A stretch of DNA of 64,000 nucleotides from Paraburkholderia flava. Lineage in GTDB: Bacteria; Pseudomonadota; Gammaproteobacteria; Burkholderiales; Burkholderiaceae. This document shows, piece by piece, positions 8,970 through 17,822 of the stretch. How positions within the stretch are numbered: position 1 is the first letter of the stretch; every line of letters starts with the position of its first letter. The notes below the pieces were generated by a model. That model made no database searches, was not told the origin of the DNA, and saw only the letters and a list, made by a program, of their open reading frames with translations. The stretch spans positions 1,593,100-1,657,099 of the forward strand of contig NZ_SMRO01000001.1 of assembly GCF_004359985.1 (NCBI RefSeq). The letters run 5' to 3'. A program made the translations under genes and the position numbers.

Positions 8970-9356
8970 ATGGATAAATCCACCCCCGATCCGAAGACCC
9001 CCGCCGGTCCCAAACCGGAAGTCCGCTTTCGCATGCGCATCCAGCAGGCCGATACGATCGCGCTCGGCCCCGGCAAGGTCGCGCTGCTCGAAGCCGTGCG
9101 CGAGCATGGGTCGATCTCGGCCGCCGCGCGCAGCCTGAAGATGTCGTACCGGCGCGCATGGCTGCTGATGGACGAACTGAACCGCTCGCTGAAATCGCCG
9201 GCGACGCACTCCGAACACGGTGGTCAGAGCGGCGGCGGCAGCGTGCTGACGCCGGTCGGCGAAGAGATCGTCCGGCTGTATCGAGGGATAGAAAACGGCG
9301 CTTACGCGGCCTGTGCGGAAGACATCACTGCGTTGACGAAGCTCATCAAGCGTTGA
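8970..9356 (+). CDS. ModE-type winged-helix regulator lacking molybdate-binding domain
   Basis: A 128-residue DNA-binding protein matching the N-terminal domain of ModE. The helix-turn-helix lies at about residues 35-75 (LLEAVREHGSISAAARSLKM, then SYRRAWLLMDELNR) and the wing includes GGQSGGGSVLTPVG. There is no C-terminal TOBE domain, so a separate molybdate sensor such as the Mop protein at 7823 might serve (inference). An in-frame ATG at 8958 would add four residues. The gene follows NifQ by 41 bases in the same direction and is convergent with the DUF2325 gene. Confidence 0.87.
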   Translation: MDKSTPDPKTPAGPKPEVRFRMRIQQADTIALGPGKVALLEAVREHGSISAAARSLKMSYRRAWLLMDELNRSLKSPATHSEHGGQSGGGSVLTPVGEEIVRLYRGIENGAYAACAEDITALTKLIKR

Positions 9357-9377
9357 TGAGTTGAGGGGTTAGTTGGC

Positions 9378-10718
9378 TCAGCCGTGCCGCAGACAAAACC
9401 GCGAAGCCGGCGCCGCATTGCCGGCCGCATCGCTAGCGGCCACCCGCGTAACCCATTCGACAAAACTCGCGACGCTCGCCGTACGCAGCGGATGGTACGC
9501 AACCCGATGACGCTCGCACACGCGCTTGAGCATGTTCATCGAATCGTGGTCGATGCAGTCGACCGGAAACACCACCTGATCCGCACCTGGCAGCGCCGCC
9601 GCGAGCAGACCCTTGCGGTCTTCGATGCCGCCGTCGTGCACGGTCAATTCGCCGCCCGCCGCCTCGACGATCCGCCGGATCGCGACGTTCGATCCCGGCC
9701 GTCCGCCGACATACACAATGCGCTTGCCATGCAGGCCCGCGAACGACGGTTCGTCATCGGGAGTCGCATCGAGCGCGCGTTCCATCGCGCTCACTTCGGC
9801 CTGTGCGGCCTTCAGTTGCGCGAGCGTGTCTTCGAGCGTCGCGCGCAGTACGGACACGCGCTCCTGTTCGTCGGCGAGCCGTTGTTCGGCGGCTTCGCGA
9901 CGGCCTGTGTGAAGTGCGAGACGACCATCGCGTGCGGCGACTGCATCGCGCAGCGTCGCGACTTCGGATTGCAGCGTGCCTGCAGCAGCCGGTTCGGTAC
10001 GTTGCGCGTGTGCCTGCGCCATCAGTTGCGCGATCCGCTCGTCGCGTTCGCGGATTTCCGCAGCGTGACGCGTGCTCATCTCATGCAACCGGCCCTGCTG
10101 CCGCTCCACCTTACCGCGTAGCTCCGCGTTCTCTTCCTCTAGTGCAACGAGCCGGCGAATATCCGCGCGATTCGCCGCGCCGACCAGATGCGACAGCATG
10201 TGCAGTTCGCCGAATGCGGCCTGCCGCACGTCGAGCGTCGCCTGCGGATGCGTGATCAGTGCCCAGTACGCGGACGGAATGTCGCCTGCCTTGCGCGCGT
10301 CGTTCCATAGCGCGAGCACCGCGTCCGGATCGGCGGCGGACGCGAAGCGGCGGATCGTCGTCGCGTAGCGTTCGTCGAGTGCTTTGTGCAGCGCTTTGCC
10401 GCCGTCGCCGCCTTCGATTGCGAGTTCGACCGCTGCATGGTGAATTTCAAGGTCGGTCGCGTGCTGACGATTGAGCGCCTTGAAGCGCGGCACGAGCTTG
10501 CGCAGATCGTGCGTCGACAGACACGTGCCGATGATCGAGCAATGAAGATGCGAGTCGAGTTCCCACAGACGCGTGCGGCGATTCGCGTGCTCGATCTGCC
10601 GACCCTTCGCGGCGGGCGCGCAGCACGCATCGTCGACGACGCGCAGCGGACGCCCGGCAGGGTCGTGAAGGGGGCCGACGCCCGACGGGCGGCCAAGACG
10701 AAACGGAGGAGCCTGCAT
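9378..10718 (-). CDS. DUF2325 domain protein with central coiled coil
   Basis: About 446 residues from the ATG at 10718. The N-terminal third contains WELDSHLHCSIIGTCLS, typical of large DUF2325 proteins of Burkholderiaceae. The middle (roughly 200-325) is a long charged coiled coil rich in Glu, Arg and Ala. The last 110 residues hold the DUF2325 fold, with IVYVGGRPGSN and VFPVDCIDHDSMN. The frame is open further upstream to 10913 across the aroG promoter region, so 10718 is preferred. Function is unknown. It is divergent from the DAHP synthase gene. Confidence 0.78.
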   Translation of the reverse strand: MQAPPFRLGRPSGVGPLHDPAGRPLRVVDDACCAPAAKGRQIEHANRRTRLWELDSHLHCSIIGTCLSTHDLRKLVPRFKALNRQHATDLEIHHAAVELAIEGGDGGKALHKALDERYATTIRRFASAADPDAVLALWNDARKAGDIPSAYWALITHPQATLDVRQAAFGELHMLSHLVGAANRADIRRLVALEEENAELRGKVERQQGRLHEMSTRHAAEIRERDERIAQLMAQAHAQRTEPAAAGTLQSEVATLRDAVAARDGRLALHTGRREAAEQRLADEQERVSVLRATLEDTLAQLKAAQAEVSAMERALDATPDDEPSFAGLHGKRIVYVGGRPGSNVAIRRIVEAAGGELTVHDGGIEDRKGLLAAALPGADQVVFPVDCIDHDSMNMLKRVCERHRVAYHPLRTASVASFVEWVTRVAASDAAGNAAPASRFCLRHG

Positions 10719-10886
10719 GACGATCCCGAGTCCGGTTCCGGTTGCAAGGTACGCAAGATGCACGGCCGGAACCGCACGCGGCCCCGTCGTATCGTCGAAA
10801 TATACCATTGAATATAACGCTGCGTGGTCCGGTTCCGGCGATCCGGGTACCATTACGGCCTTTCCACGCGGATTCCGGAGACTGAC

Positions 10887-12005
10887 TTGAGCCGCATCGA
10901 CAATCCGTTGCATGACCAGGAAGTCGGCGTCGCCGACGCCACCCAGGACACCACGCGTGTCGACGACGTCCGTATCGGCGCCGTCCGTCCGCTGATTTCA
11001 CCGGCGCTGCTGCTGGACGAACTGCCCATTACGACGACGCTGCAGACGCTCGTCGAGCGTAGCCGCAGCGAGATCGCCGACGTGCTGAAAGGTCGCGACG
11101 ACCGGCTCGTCGCGGTGGTCGGCCCGTGCTCGATCCACGACCACGATCAGGCGATCGAATACGCGCGCCACCTGAAAACCGCCGCCGACGCGCTGCGCGA
11201 CGATCTGCTGATCGTGATGCGTGTGTACTTCGAAAAGCCGCGTACCACGGTGGGCTGGAAGGGTTACATCAACGATCCGCGTCTCGACGGCAGCTTCCGG
11301 ATCAACGAGGGGCTGCGCGCCGCGCGGCAACTGCTGCTCGACGTCGGCACGCTCGGGCTGCCGACCGCAACCGAATTTCTCGATCTGCTGAGCCCGCAGT
11401 ACATCGCCGACCTGATCGCGTGGGGCGCGATCGGCGCGCGTACGACCGAGAGCCAGAGCCATCGACAGCTCGCGTCCGGCCTGAGCTGCCCGATCGGCTT
11501 CAAGAACGGCACCGACGGCAGCATCCAGATCGCCGCCGACGCGATCGTCGCCGCACGCGCGAGTCACGCGTTCATGGGCATGACGAAGATGGGCATGGCC
11601 GCGATCTTCGAAACGCGCGGCAACGACGACGCGCACGTGATCCTGCGCGGCGGCAAGAAAGGGCCGAACTACGACGCCGCATCGGTCGAAGAATGCTGTG
11701 CCGCACTGCGCAAGCTCGACTTGCCGGAACAGGTGATGGTCGACTGTTCGCATGCGAACTCGGGCAAGTCGCATCTGCGCCAGGTCGATGTTGCGCAGGA
11801 CGTGGCCGCGCAACTGTCGGGCGGCGACAAGCGCATCATCGGCGTGATGATCGAGAGTCATCTGGAAGAAGGCCGGCAAGATCTGAAGCCGGGTGTGCCG
11901 CTGCGTCGTGGCGTGTCGATCACCGATGCGTGCCTCGGCTGGTCGCAGACCGAGCCGGTGCTCGACGCGCTCGCAGCGGCTGTGCGCGAGCGACGCAAAC
12001 ACTGA
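10887..12005 (+). CDS. aroG: 3-deoxy-7-phosphoheptulonate (DAHP) synthase, class I
   Basis: Condenses phosphoenolpyruvate with erythrose 4-phosphate, the first step of the shikimate pathway. Full set of AroG signatures: GPCSIHD (C81), YFEKPRTTVGWKG, GARTTESQSHR, GFKNGTDG, DCSHANSGK, GVMIESHLEEGRQ and SITDACLGW. The best start is TTG at 10887, with GGAG six bases upstream (372 residues). An in-frame ATG at 10824 would add 21 residues unlike the family. It is one of two DAHP synthases here; the other is at 24697. The feedback-inhibitor class cannot be assigned from motifs alone. Confidence 0.93.
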   Translation: MSRIDNPLHDQEVGVADATQDTTRVDDVRIGAVRPLISPALLLDELPITTTLQTLVERSRSEIADVLKGRDDRLVAVVGPCSIHDHDQAIEYARHLKTAADALRDDLLIVMRVYFEKPRTTVGWKGYINDPRLDGSFRINEGLRAARQLLLDVGTLGLPTATEFLDLLSPQYIADLIAWGAIGARTTESQSHRQLASGLSCPIGFKNGTDGSIQIAADAIVAARASHAFMGMTKMGMAAIFETRGNDDAHVILRGGKKGPNYDAASVEECCAALRKLDLPEQVMVDCSHANSGKSHLRQVDVAQDVAAQLSGGDKRIIGVMIESHLEEGRQDLKPGVPLRRGVSITDACLGWSQTEPVLDALAAAVRERRKH

Positions 12006-12363
12006 TACAACGCTCAGGGACCGTCTGAGTCGCAACTCGCCACTCGCGACGGTCCCGATCCGTGATGCTGCAATAGAAATCAGCTGAATAAAAACAGCAG
12101 CGCACGATCGAACCACGCAAAGCGCGTTGCTACCCGACGCCGCACATCACGTTCAACGATTTTCCCCGCGCGCGTTTGAAGTTTGAAACGCACGATCAAC
12201 GAAACAGCAAGCACAGCGAAGAAACCCCGCTACCACCAAACCAGCCCCTATCACTGCTGACAGTACCTCGAAAGCGCGCGCCATCTTAATCTTCGACGTA
12301 CCGGCTGCGCCGCTTCGTCGCGTCATTGCGCGAACGGCCGCCACCGATCGAGGATCGTCACGC
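12006..12363. other. Intergenic region with a hairpin after aroG
   Basis: No convincing gene. An inverted repeat GGGACCGTC (12017-12025) / GACGGTCCC (12048-12056) follows the aroG stop by 12 bases and could end transcription, but it lacks a T-run. The rest, including a short A-rich stretch near 12070-12110, presumably holds the promoter of the six-gene run starting at 12364. No clear -35/-10 pair was found. Confidence 0.5.
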
Positions 12364-13497
12364 ATGCAATTCGACTGGACGCAGGAACAGCAAACCACGC
12401 GCACGCGCTATCGCAGCATCGGCAGCGAACTTGCCGCTGCGCACACGCAGGAAACGGGCTTCGATGCATCGGGCTGGGCACGCCTGTGCAACGAAGGTCT
12501 ATGGGACATGATCGTGCCCGAGTCGTACGGCGGCGACGGTCACGGCTGGTGGCACTTCTCCGCCGCGCTCGAAGGACTCGCTTCATCGATCCGCAGGCCC
12601 GCACTGCTGCTGTCGATCATCGCGCAGGCCGGCATGGTGCGCGCGCTCGAACGCTACGGTAGCGACGCGCAACGCGACCGCTATTTCGGCGCGATCCTGC
12701 GCGGCGAACTGAGCGCAACCGCGATCGCCGAACCCGATACCGGCACCGACGTGCGCAGCATCCGCACGACGCTGTCGGAAGACGGCGACGGCTATCGTCT
12801 GTCCGGCCGCAAGTTCAACATTGCTCACGCGCCGATCGCGCAGTTCATGCTGATCGTCACGCGCGTCGAGCACGCGGACAAGCGCAACACCGCGCTTGTG
12901 ATCGTCGAGCGCAAACAGGCGGGACTCACGTGCAGCGAGCCGGACCGCAAGCTCGGCATCGACGATCTGCCGACCGGCTCGCTGCAGTTCGACGCGTGCC
13001 GGATCGAGCGCACGCAACTGCTCGGCAAACCTGGCGAAGGGCTCGGCAATCTGATCGACATCATCTCGCTGGGCCGTCTCTATTACGGGCTGATCGCCGC
13101 GCACGTCGTCACGCCGTATCTGAACGATGCGATCGCATACACGCGCAGCCGCCGCAGTTTCGACAGCGCAATCGACGAACACCAGTACGTGCAGAAGCGC
13201 ATCGTCGACGTGAAGATCGGCATCGAACGCAGCCGCTGGATTGCGTACGGTGCGCTCGGCCAATTGCTGAACGGTCATCCGGAAGCGCTGCTCACCTGTT
13301 CGATTGCGAAGCTCGTCGGTGCCGAGGATCTCGTGAACAGCGCGGTCAGCCTCGTGCGTCTGTACGGCAGCGTCGGTTATCAGGAAGGACCGGTTGCGTC
13401 GTTTGCGCGCGATGCGCTGGGTTTCTCCAGCATCGGCGGCACCGAGGAAATGCATCGCAAGAACATCTTCAACCAGATCACGCGGCTCACAGCCTGA
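12364..13497 (+). CDS. Acyl-CoA dehydrogenase family flavoprotein, atypical catalytic position
   Basis: FAD enzyme of the acyl-CoA dehydrogenase superfamily, 377 residues, with N-terminal helical, central beta and C-terminal helical domains. Central-domain blocks ATAIAEPDTGTDVRSI and SGRKFNIAHAPIA contact FAD and substrate. The C-terminal motif, usually YEGT with the catalytic glutamate, reads SIGGTEEM here, so the usual base is glycine. Isovaleryl-type and carrier-protein-bound acyl dehydrogenases place the base elsewhere, so the enzyme may still be active. GAGG precedes the ATG. It opens a run of six same-strand genes with gaps of -10 to +61 bases. Confidence 0.85.
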   Translation: MQFDWTQEQQTTRTRYRSIGSELAAAHTQETGFDASGWARLCNEGLWDMIVPESYGGDGHGWWHFSAALEGLASSIRRPALLLSIIAQAGMVRALERYGSDAQRDRYFGAILRGELSATAIAEPDTGTDVRSIRTTLSEDGDGYRLSGRKFNIAHAPIAQFMLIVTRVEHADKRNTALVIVERKQAGLTCSEPDRKLGIDDLPTGSLQFDACRIERTQLLGKPGEGLGNLIDIISLGRLYYGLIAAHVVTPYLNDAIAYTRSRRSFDSAIDEHQYVQKRIVDVKIGIERSRWIAYGALGQLLNGHPEALLTCSIAKLVGAEDLVNSAVSLVRLYGSVGYQEGPVASFARDALGFSSIGGTEEMHRKNIFNQITRLTA

Positions 13498-13558
13498 CCC
13501 CACCACACCGCTACCGCAGGGCTCGCGCAGCGAGCCCACTCATCCGAGGACATTCCGC

Positions 13559-14461
13559 ATGACATCCCCCAAACGACGTCCGCCGCAGCTTCGCCGCTCG
13601 TGGCTCTTTCTTGCCGGCGCCGATCGCGACGCGCTCGTCGCAGGCGGCCGTAGCGGCGCCGACGTGCTGATCCAGGAGATCGAAACCTTCACGCCGCCCG
13701 CGCGCCGGCCGGCCGCGCGCGCGCTCAGCGAAGAAGTGCTTGCGGGCTGGCGCGACGCGGGCGTGTTGACCTCGGTGCGCGTGGATCTGCCGGAACACGG
13801 CGGTCTCGACGATCTGCAGGTCGCGATGCGCGGCCGCCCCGACATCGTGATGATGTCGTTCGTGTCGACGCCCGAGCAGGTCATCGCGCTCGACGAAGCG
13901 ATCACGCGCTGCGAAGCCGACTACGGCATCGCGCGTGGGTCGACGGAACTCGTGCCGAACATCGAAAGCCCGCGTGGCCTGCTGAACACGATCGCGATCG
14001 CGCGTTCGAGCCCGCGCGTGAGCGCGGTACTCGTCGGAACCGAAGACATGATCGCGGACATCGGTGCCGAACGCACGCGTGCCGGCCACGAACTCGACTA
14101 CGTGCGCTCGCGTTTCATCGTCGAATGCGCGGCGGTCGGCGTCACGGCGATCGACTGTCCGTACAGCTATGCGGACGTCGAAGGCGCCGAACTCGACATG
14201 CGCGTGTCGCGCAGCCTCGGCTACAAGGCGAAGGCCATCGTCAACGCGCCGTTCGTGCCGATCGTGAACCGCGTGCTGACACCAACAGCAGACGAAGTCG
14301 CCACCGCGCGCCGCGTGATTCACGCGTTCGACACCGCACGCGAACAGTCGAACGGCAAGCGCGTCGCCGCCGCGGTCGTCGACGGCTTCCTCGCCGAAGT
14401 ACCCGACTATCTCGCCGCGCATCGCCTCATCGCGCGCGCCACGCAATTCGGACTCGCATGA
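13559..14461 (+). CDS. HpcH/HpaI aldolase/CitE-like lyase
   Basis: A 300-residue TIM-barrel protein of the CitE/malyl-CoA lyase group, which cleaves or hydrolyses acyl-CoA or 2-oxo-acid substrates with Mg2+. Expected landmarks: RRSWLFLAGAD at the N terminus, LVPNIESPRGLL (metal-binding Glu) and VGTEDMIADIG (metal-binding Asp). The usual LDLEDAV block is replaced by IQEIETF, a variant. The ATG at 13559 is preceded by GAGG at about ten bases. It sits 61 bases after the acyl-CoA dehydrogenase and 13 before the flavoprotein gene. Confidence 0.83.
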   Translation: MTSPKRRPPQLRRSWLFLAGADRDALVAGGRSGADVLIQEIETFTPPARRPAARALSEEVLAGWRDAGVLTSVRVDLPEHGGLDDLQVAMRGRPDIVMMSFVSTPEQVIALDEAITRCEADYGIARGSTELVPNIESPRGLLNTIAIARSSPRVSAVLVGTEDMIADIGAERTRAGHELDYVRSRFIVECAAVGVTAIDCPYSYADVEGAELDMRVSRSLGYKAKAIVNAPFVPIVNRVLTPTADEVATARRVIHAFDTAREQSNGKRVAAAVVDGFLAEVPDYLAAHRLIARATQFGLA

Positions 14462-14474
14462 GCTGAGCGACATC

Positions 14475-15128
14475 ATGGACACCCTTTCCTCCCGACTCAA
14501 ATCGCTGAAGACGCTCGCCGGTGCTTCCGGCAGCTTCGATACGGCCCGTGCGCCGAATACGCCGCAGGCGCTGTTCGTCGAATGGCTCGACGCCGCGCTC
14601 ACGGCCGGTGCGCAGGAACCGCAGGTCATGACGCTGTCGACGGTGCGCGGCGACGGTTCGCCCGATGCGCGTTCGGTCGTGCTGCTGGACGTCGACGAGC
14701 GCGGCTGGCAGTTCGCGGCAAGTGCCGCGAGCCCGAAGGGTCGCCAGCTCGCGGAACGGCCGCAGGCCGCGCTGACGTTCTACTGGCCCGCGCTCGCGAT
14801 GCAGATCCGGCTGCGCGGCATGATCGAGCGTCTGCCGGACGACATCGGCACTGCCGATTTCTTCAGCCGCCCCGAGCGTTCGCGCGCCGCGATTCTCGCG
14901 GGTCATCAAAGCGAACCGCTCAACGATCCGGCCGATCTGCAGAACGCGATTCAGGCGCAGCTCGCGCGCATTGCCGCACAGCCGCAGCTCGCGTCGCCGC
15001 ACTGGAGCCTCTACGCGCTCGCGCCGCAGGAAGCGGAATTCTGGCGCTCCGATGCCGATCGACGCTTTACGCGACTGCTCTATCGGCGTTCGGGTCAGCA
15101 ATGGGAACGGTGCCTGCTATGGCCGTGA
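14475..15128 (+). CDS. Pyridoxamine 5'-phosphate oxidase-like FMN-binding protein
   Basis: A 217-residue split-barrel flavoprotein of the PNPOx superfamily. The N-terminal half shows VMTLSTVRGDGSPDARSVVL, the FMN-contacting strand pair. The C terminus has HWSLYALAPQEAEFWRSDAD and RFTRLLYRR, like the RLHDR end of PdxH but altered, so true PNP oxidase activity is uncertain. The stop overlaps the ATG of the next gene by ten bases, which shows tight coupling with the cystathionine beta-lyase, a PLP enzyme. Confidence 0.82.
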   Translation: MDTLSSRLKSLKTLAGASGSFDTARAPNTPQALFVEWLDAALTAGAQEPQVMTLSTVRGDGSPDARSVVLLDVDERGWQFAASAASPKGRQLAERPQAALTFYWPALAMQIRLRGMIERLPDDIGTADFFSRPERSRAAILAGHQSEPLNDPADLQNAIQAQLARIAAQPQLASPHWSLYALAPQEAEFWRSDADRRFTRLLYRRSGQQWERCLLWP

Positions 15129-16366
15129 AAATCGCCGCGCCGGCTCCGACCGCCCACGCGATCGACCCCGCGTACGGCGACGACACGCGGCTCACGCTCG
15201 CGGGCCGCTCGCCTGCCGCGTGGCATGGCTTCGTGAACCCGCCGGTGTTTCATGCGTCGACGGTGCTGAGTCCCACGGTAAAGGACATGCTGCAACGGAC
15301 CCAGCCATACATCTACGGGCGGCGCGGCACGCCGACGTCGGATGCGCTCGAACACGCGATCGTCGAACTCGAAGGCGGCGTAGGCGCGGTGCTGTGTCCA
15401 TCGGGACTCTCCGCATGCACGCTCGCGCTGCTGTCGTGCCTGAAGCCCGGCGATCACGTGCTCGTCACCGCATCGGTCTACGGCCCGGTGCGGCATGCGT
15501 GCGACGGCGTGCTCGCGCGGCTCGGCATCGAGACGACTTACTACGACCCGCTCGCGCATGCATCGATCGAAACGCTGCTGCGTCCGCAGACGCGCGCGCT
15601 CTATGTCGAATCGCCGGGCTCGTACACGTTCGAAGTGCAGGACGTCGCGGCGCTCGCGCGCATCGGTCACGCACACGGGCTCACCGTGCTCGCCGACAAC
15701 AGCTGGGCGACACCGCTCTTTTTCCGGCCGCACGATCACGGCGTCGATCTGTCAATTCACGCGGGCACCAAGTATCTGGTCGGACATTCGGACGCGATGC
15801 TCGGCAGCGTGTCGGCGACGTCGGCTGCGTGGCCTGCGCTGAAACATCTGCACGGCGACCTCGGCCTGTGCGTCGGCCCCGACGACGTCTACCTCGCGCT
15901 GCGCGGCCTGCGCACGCTCGGTGTGCGGCTGCGGCAGCACCAGCAGAATGCGTTGCAAGTTGCGCACTGGCTCAAGCAGCGTCCCGAGGTGCAAGCAGTA
16001 CTGCACCCCGCATTCGACGATTGCCCCGGCCACGACATCTGGCGCCGCGATTTCACGGGGTCGTCCGGACTGTTCTCGGTGATTCTTCAACCGATGCCGG
16101 ACGTCGCGCTCGAAGCACTGCTCGATGGGCTCGCGCTGTTCGGACTCGGCTATTCGTGGGGCGGATTCGAAAGTCTCGTCGTGCCGTTCGAACTCGACGC
16201 GCATCGGCTCGACACACGCTGGCCCGCGGGCGGTCGCGGTGTGCGGCTGCACGTCGGTCTCGAAGATCCCGACGATCTGATCGCCGACCTCGCCGCAGGC
16301 TTCGAACGCTGCTCGCATGTGATGGCGCATGCAGAAACACCGAAGCGGAGCACCGCCGCATGCTGA
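15119..16366 (+). CDS. Cystathionine beta-lyase (Cys/Met metabolism PLP enzyme)
   Basis: PLP enzyme of the MetB/MetC family (415 residues) that splits C-S bonds in cystathionine or similar thioethers. Landmarks: YGRRGTP (Tyr/Arg phosphate contacts, near 66-72), CPSGLSA, LADNSWATP (D193 to the PLP ring nitrogen) and HAGTKYLVGHSD with the Schiff-base lysine K218. The start ATG at 15119 lies inside the end of the flavoprotein gene and the stop overlaps the GST start by seven bases, so it is translationally coupled on both sides. The substrate in this operon may not be cystathionine. Confidence 0.88.
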   Translation: MAVKIAAPAPTAHAIDPAYGDDTRLTLAGRSPAAWHGFVNPPVFHASTVLSPTVKDMLQRTQPYIYGRRGTPTSDALEHAIVELEGGVGAVLCPSGLSACTLALLSCLKPGDHVLVTASVYGPVRHACDGVLARLGIETTYYDPLAHASIETLLRPQTRALYVESPGSYTFEVQDVAALARIGHAHGLTVLADNSWATPLFFRPHDHGVDLSIHAGTKYLVGHSDAMLGSVSATSAAWPALKHLHGDLGLCVGPDDVYLALRGLRTLGVRLRQHQQNALQVAHWLKQRPEVQAVLHPAFDDCPGHDIWRRDFTGSSGLFSVILQPMPDVALEALLDGLALFGLGYSWGGFESLVVPFELDAHRLDTRWPAGGRGVRLHVGLEDPDDLIADLAAGFERCSHVMAHAETPKRSTAAC

Positions 16367-17004
16367 CCATCTGGGGACGCCGCAGCTCGTTCAACGTACA
16401 GAAAGTGCTGTGGCTCGCCGGCGAACTCGGGCTCGTGCATCGGCATATTCCAGCCGGCGGCGAATTCGGCAGCTGCGATACCCCTGAGTTCGCCACGTTG
16501 AATCCCGCGTGCCGCATTCCGGTCGTCGACCTCGATGGACAGATCGTGTGGGAATCGCATTCGATCCTGCGCTTTCTCGCCGCGCGCATACCCGGTCACA
16601 CGCTGTGGTCCGACGATCCGTTCACGCGTTCGTGCGCGGAGCGCTGGATGGACTGGTCGCAAGGCACGCTCGAACCCGATCTGATGACCGGCCTGTTCTG
16701 GGCACTCGTGCGCACGCCCGAGGCTCAACGCGACTGGGCCCTCGTGCGCGACAAGGCTGCGCGTAGCTGGCGTCATCTTGGCGTCCTGGATCGCGTACTC
16801 GCGACGCAACCGTTTCTCGGCGGCGCAACGTTCGGCCTCGGCGACATTCCCGCCGGCGCGACGCTGTACCGCTATTTCACGCTCGACATCGAGCGTCCGC
16901 TGCTGCCGAACGTCGAAGCGTGGTATCGCCGTCTGCAGGAACGTCCCGCGTATCGCGAGCACGTGATGGTGTCTTACGAGGCACTGCGCGGACAACCCGG
17001 CTAA
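16360..17004 (+). CDS. Glutathione S-transferase family protein
   Basis: A 214-residue cytosolic GST. The N-terminal thioredoxin-like domain has MLTIWGRRSSFNVQKV, with a serine at the usual catalytic position, then NPACRIPVVDLDG and WESHSILRFLAA (glutathione-binding Ser). The helical C-terminal domain ends in a TLYRYFTLD region. It overlaps the stop of the beta-lyase gene and precedes the amidotransferase by 26 bases. A C-S lyase followed by a GST suggests handling of a thioether or glutathione conjugate (inference). Confidence 0.87.
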   Translation: MLTIWGRRSSFNVQKVLWLAGELGLVHRHIPAGGEFGSCDTPEFATLNPACRIPVVDLDGQIVWESHSILRFLAARIPGHTLWSDDPFTRSCAERWMDWSQGTLEPDLMTGLFWALVRTPEAQRDWALVRDKAARSWRHLGVLDRVLATQPFLGGATFGLGDIPAGATLYRYFTLDIERPLLPNVEAWYRRLQERPAYREHVMVSYEALRGQPG

Positions 17005-17030
17005 CTCACACACACTCTCTCGCTCATTCC

Positions 17031-17822
17031 ATGTCCACGCTACGTCCGATCCTGATCGTCCTGCATCGCGAACAGTCGAGTCCGGGGCGCATCGGTCGGC
17101 TGCTGATGCAACGCGGCCATGCACTCGACATCCGCCGTCCGCCGCTCGGCGACCGTCTGCCCGACACCATGGCCGAGCATGCGGGCGCGGTGATTTTCGG
17201 CGGCCCGATGAGCGCGAACGATTCCGATGCATGGATCCGCAAGGAGACCGACTGGATCGGCGTGCCGCTGCGTGAAGAAGCGCCGTTCCTCGGCGTGTGT
17301 CTCGGCGCGCAGATGATGATCCGCCATCTCGGCGGACAGGTCGTGCCGAATCGCGAAGGCTTCTTCGAGATCGGCTACTGGCCGATCCAGCCGACGCCCG
17401 CAGGACGCGCGCTCTGCGACTGGCCGGAGCGCGTGTATCAGTGGCATCGGGAGGGGTTCGACAGTGTCGCCGGTCTCGAGCGGCTCGCGACGAGCGAGCG
17501 CTTCGAGAACCAGGCGGTGCGGTATGGGCGCAGCGCGTACGGCGTGCAGTTCCATCCCGAAGTGAGCTACCAGATGATGCGCCGCTGGAGCACGGCCGCG
17601 TCGCACAAGCTGACCCTGCCCGGTGCGCAGGATCTGTCGACGCAGCAGCACGAAGGCTTCCGCCACAACCGTGCGACAGCCGCATGGCTCAGCACGTTTC
17701 TCGACGTGTGGCTCGCATCTGCTACGACAGCGACAACATCAACTATGCATATGCGCTCCTCCCTCGGTGACGTTGATGAGCCCCCACTCGATCGCCTTCA
17801 GCACCGCCTCGTGTCGACGTGA
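17031..17822 (+). CDS. Class I glutamine amidotransferase-like protein
   Basis: A 263-residue protein with the GATase1 triad: Cys90 in GVCLGAQ, and His and Glu in VQFHPEVS. It resembles stand-alone GMP-synthase-like amidotransferases such as the gamma-glutamyl hydrolase PuuD group. GGPMSANDSD is the oxyanion-region block. The last 28 codons run antisense through the end of the LuxR gene (17739-17822), and those residues (TTATTSTMHM and onward) look unlike a family C terminus. Either the gene was lengthened by loss of its original stop or the tail is unstructured. Confidence 0.83.
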   Translation: MSTLRPILIVLHREQSSPGRIGRLLMQRGHALDIRRPPLGDRLPDTMAEHAGAVIFGGPMSANDSDAWIRKETDWIGVPLREEAPFLGVCLGAQMMIRHLGGQVVPNREGFFEIGYWPIQPTPAGRALCDWPERVYQWHREGFDSVAGLERLATSERFENQAVRYGRSAYGVQFHPEVSYQMMRRWSTAASHKLTLPGAQDLSTQQHEGFRHNRATAAWLSTFLDVWLASATTATTSTMHMRSSLGDVDEPPLDRLQHRLVST

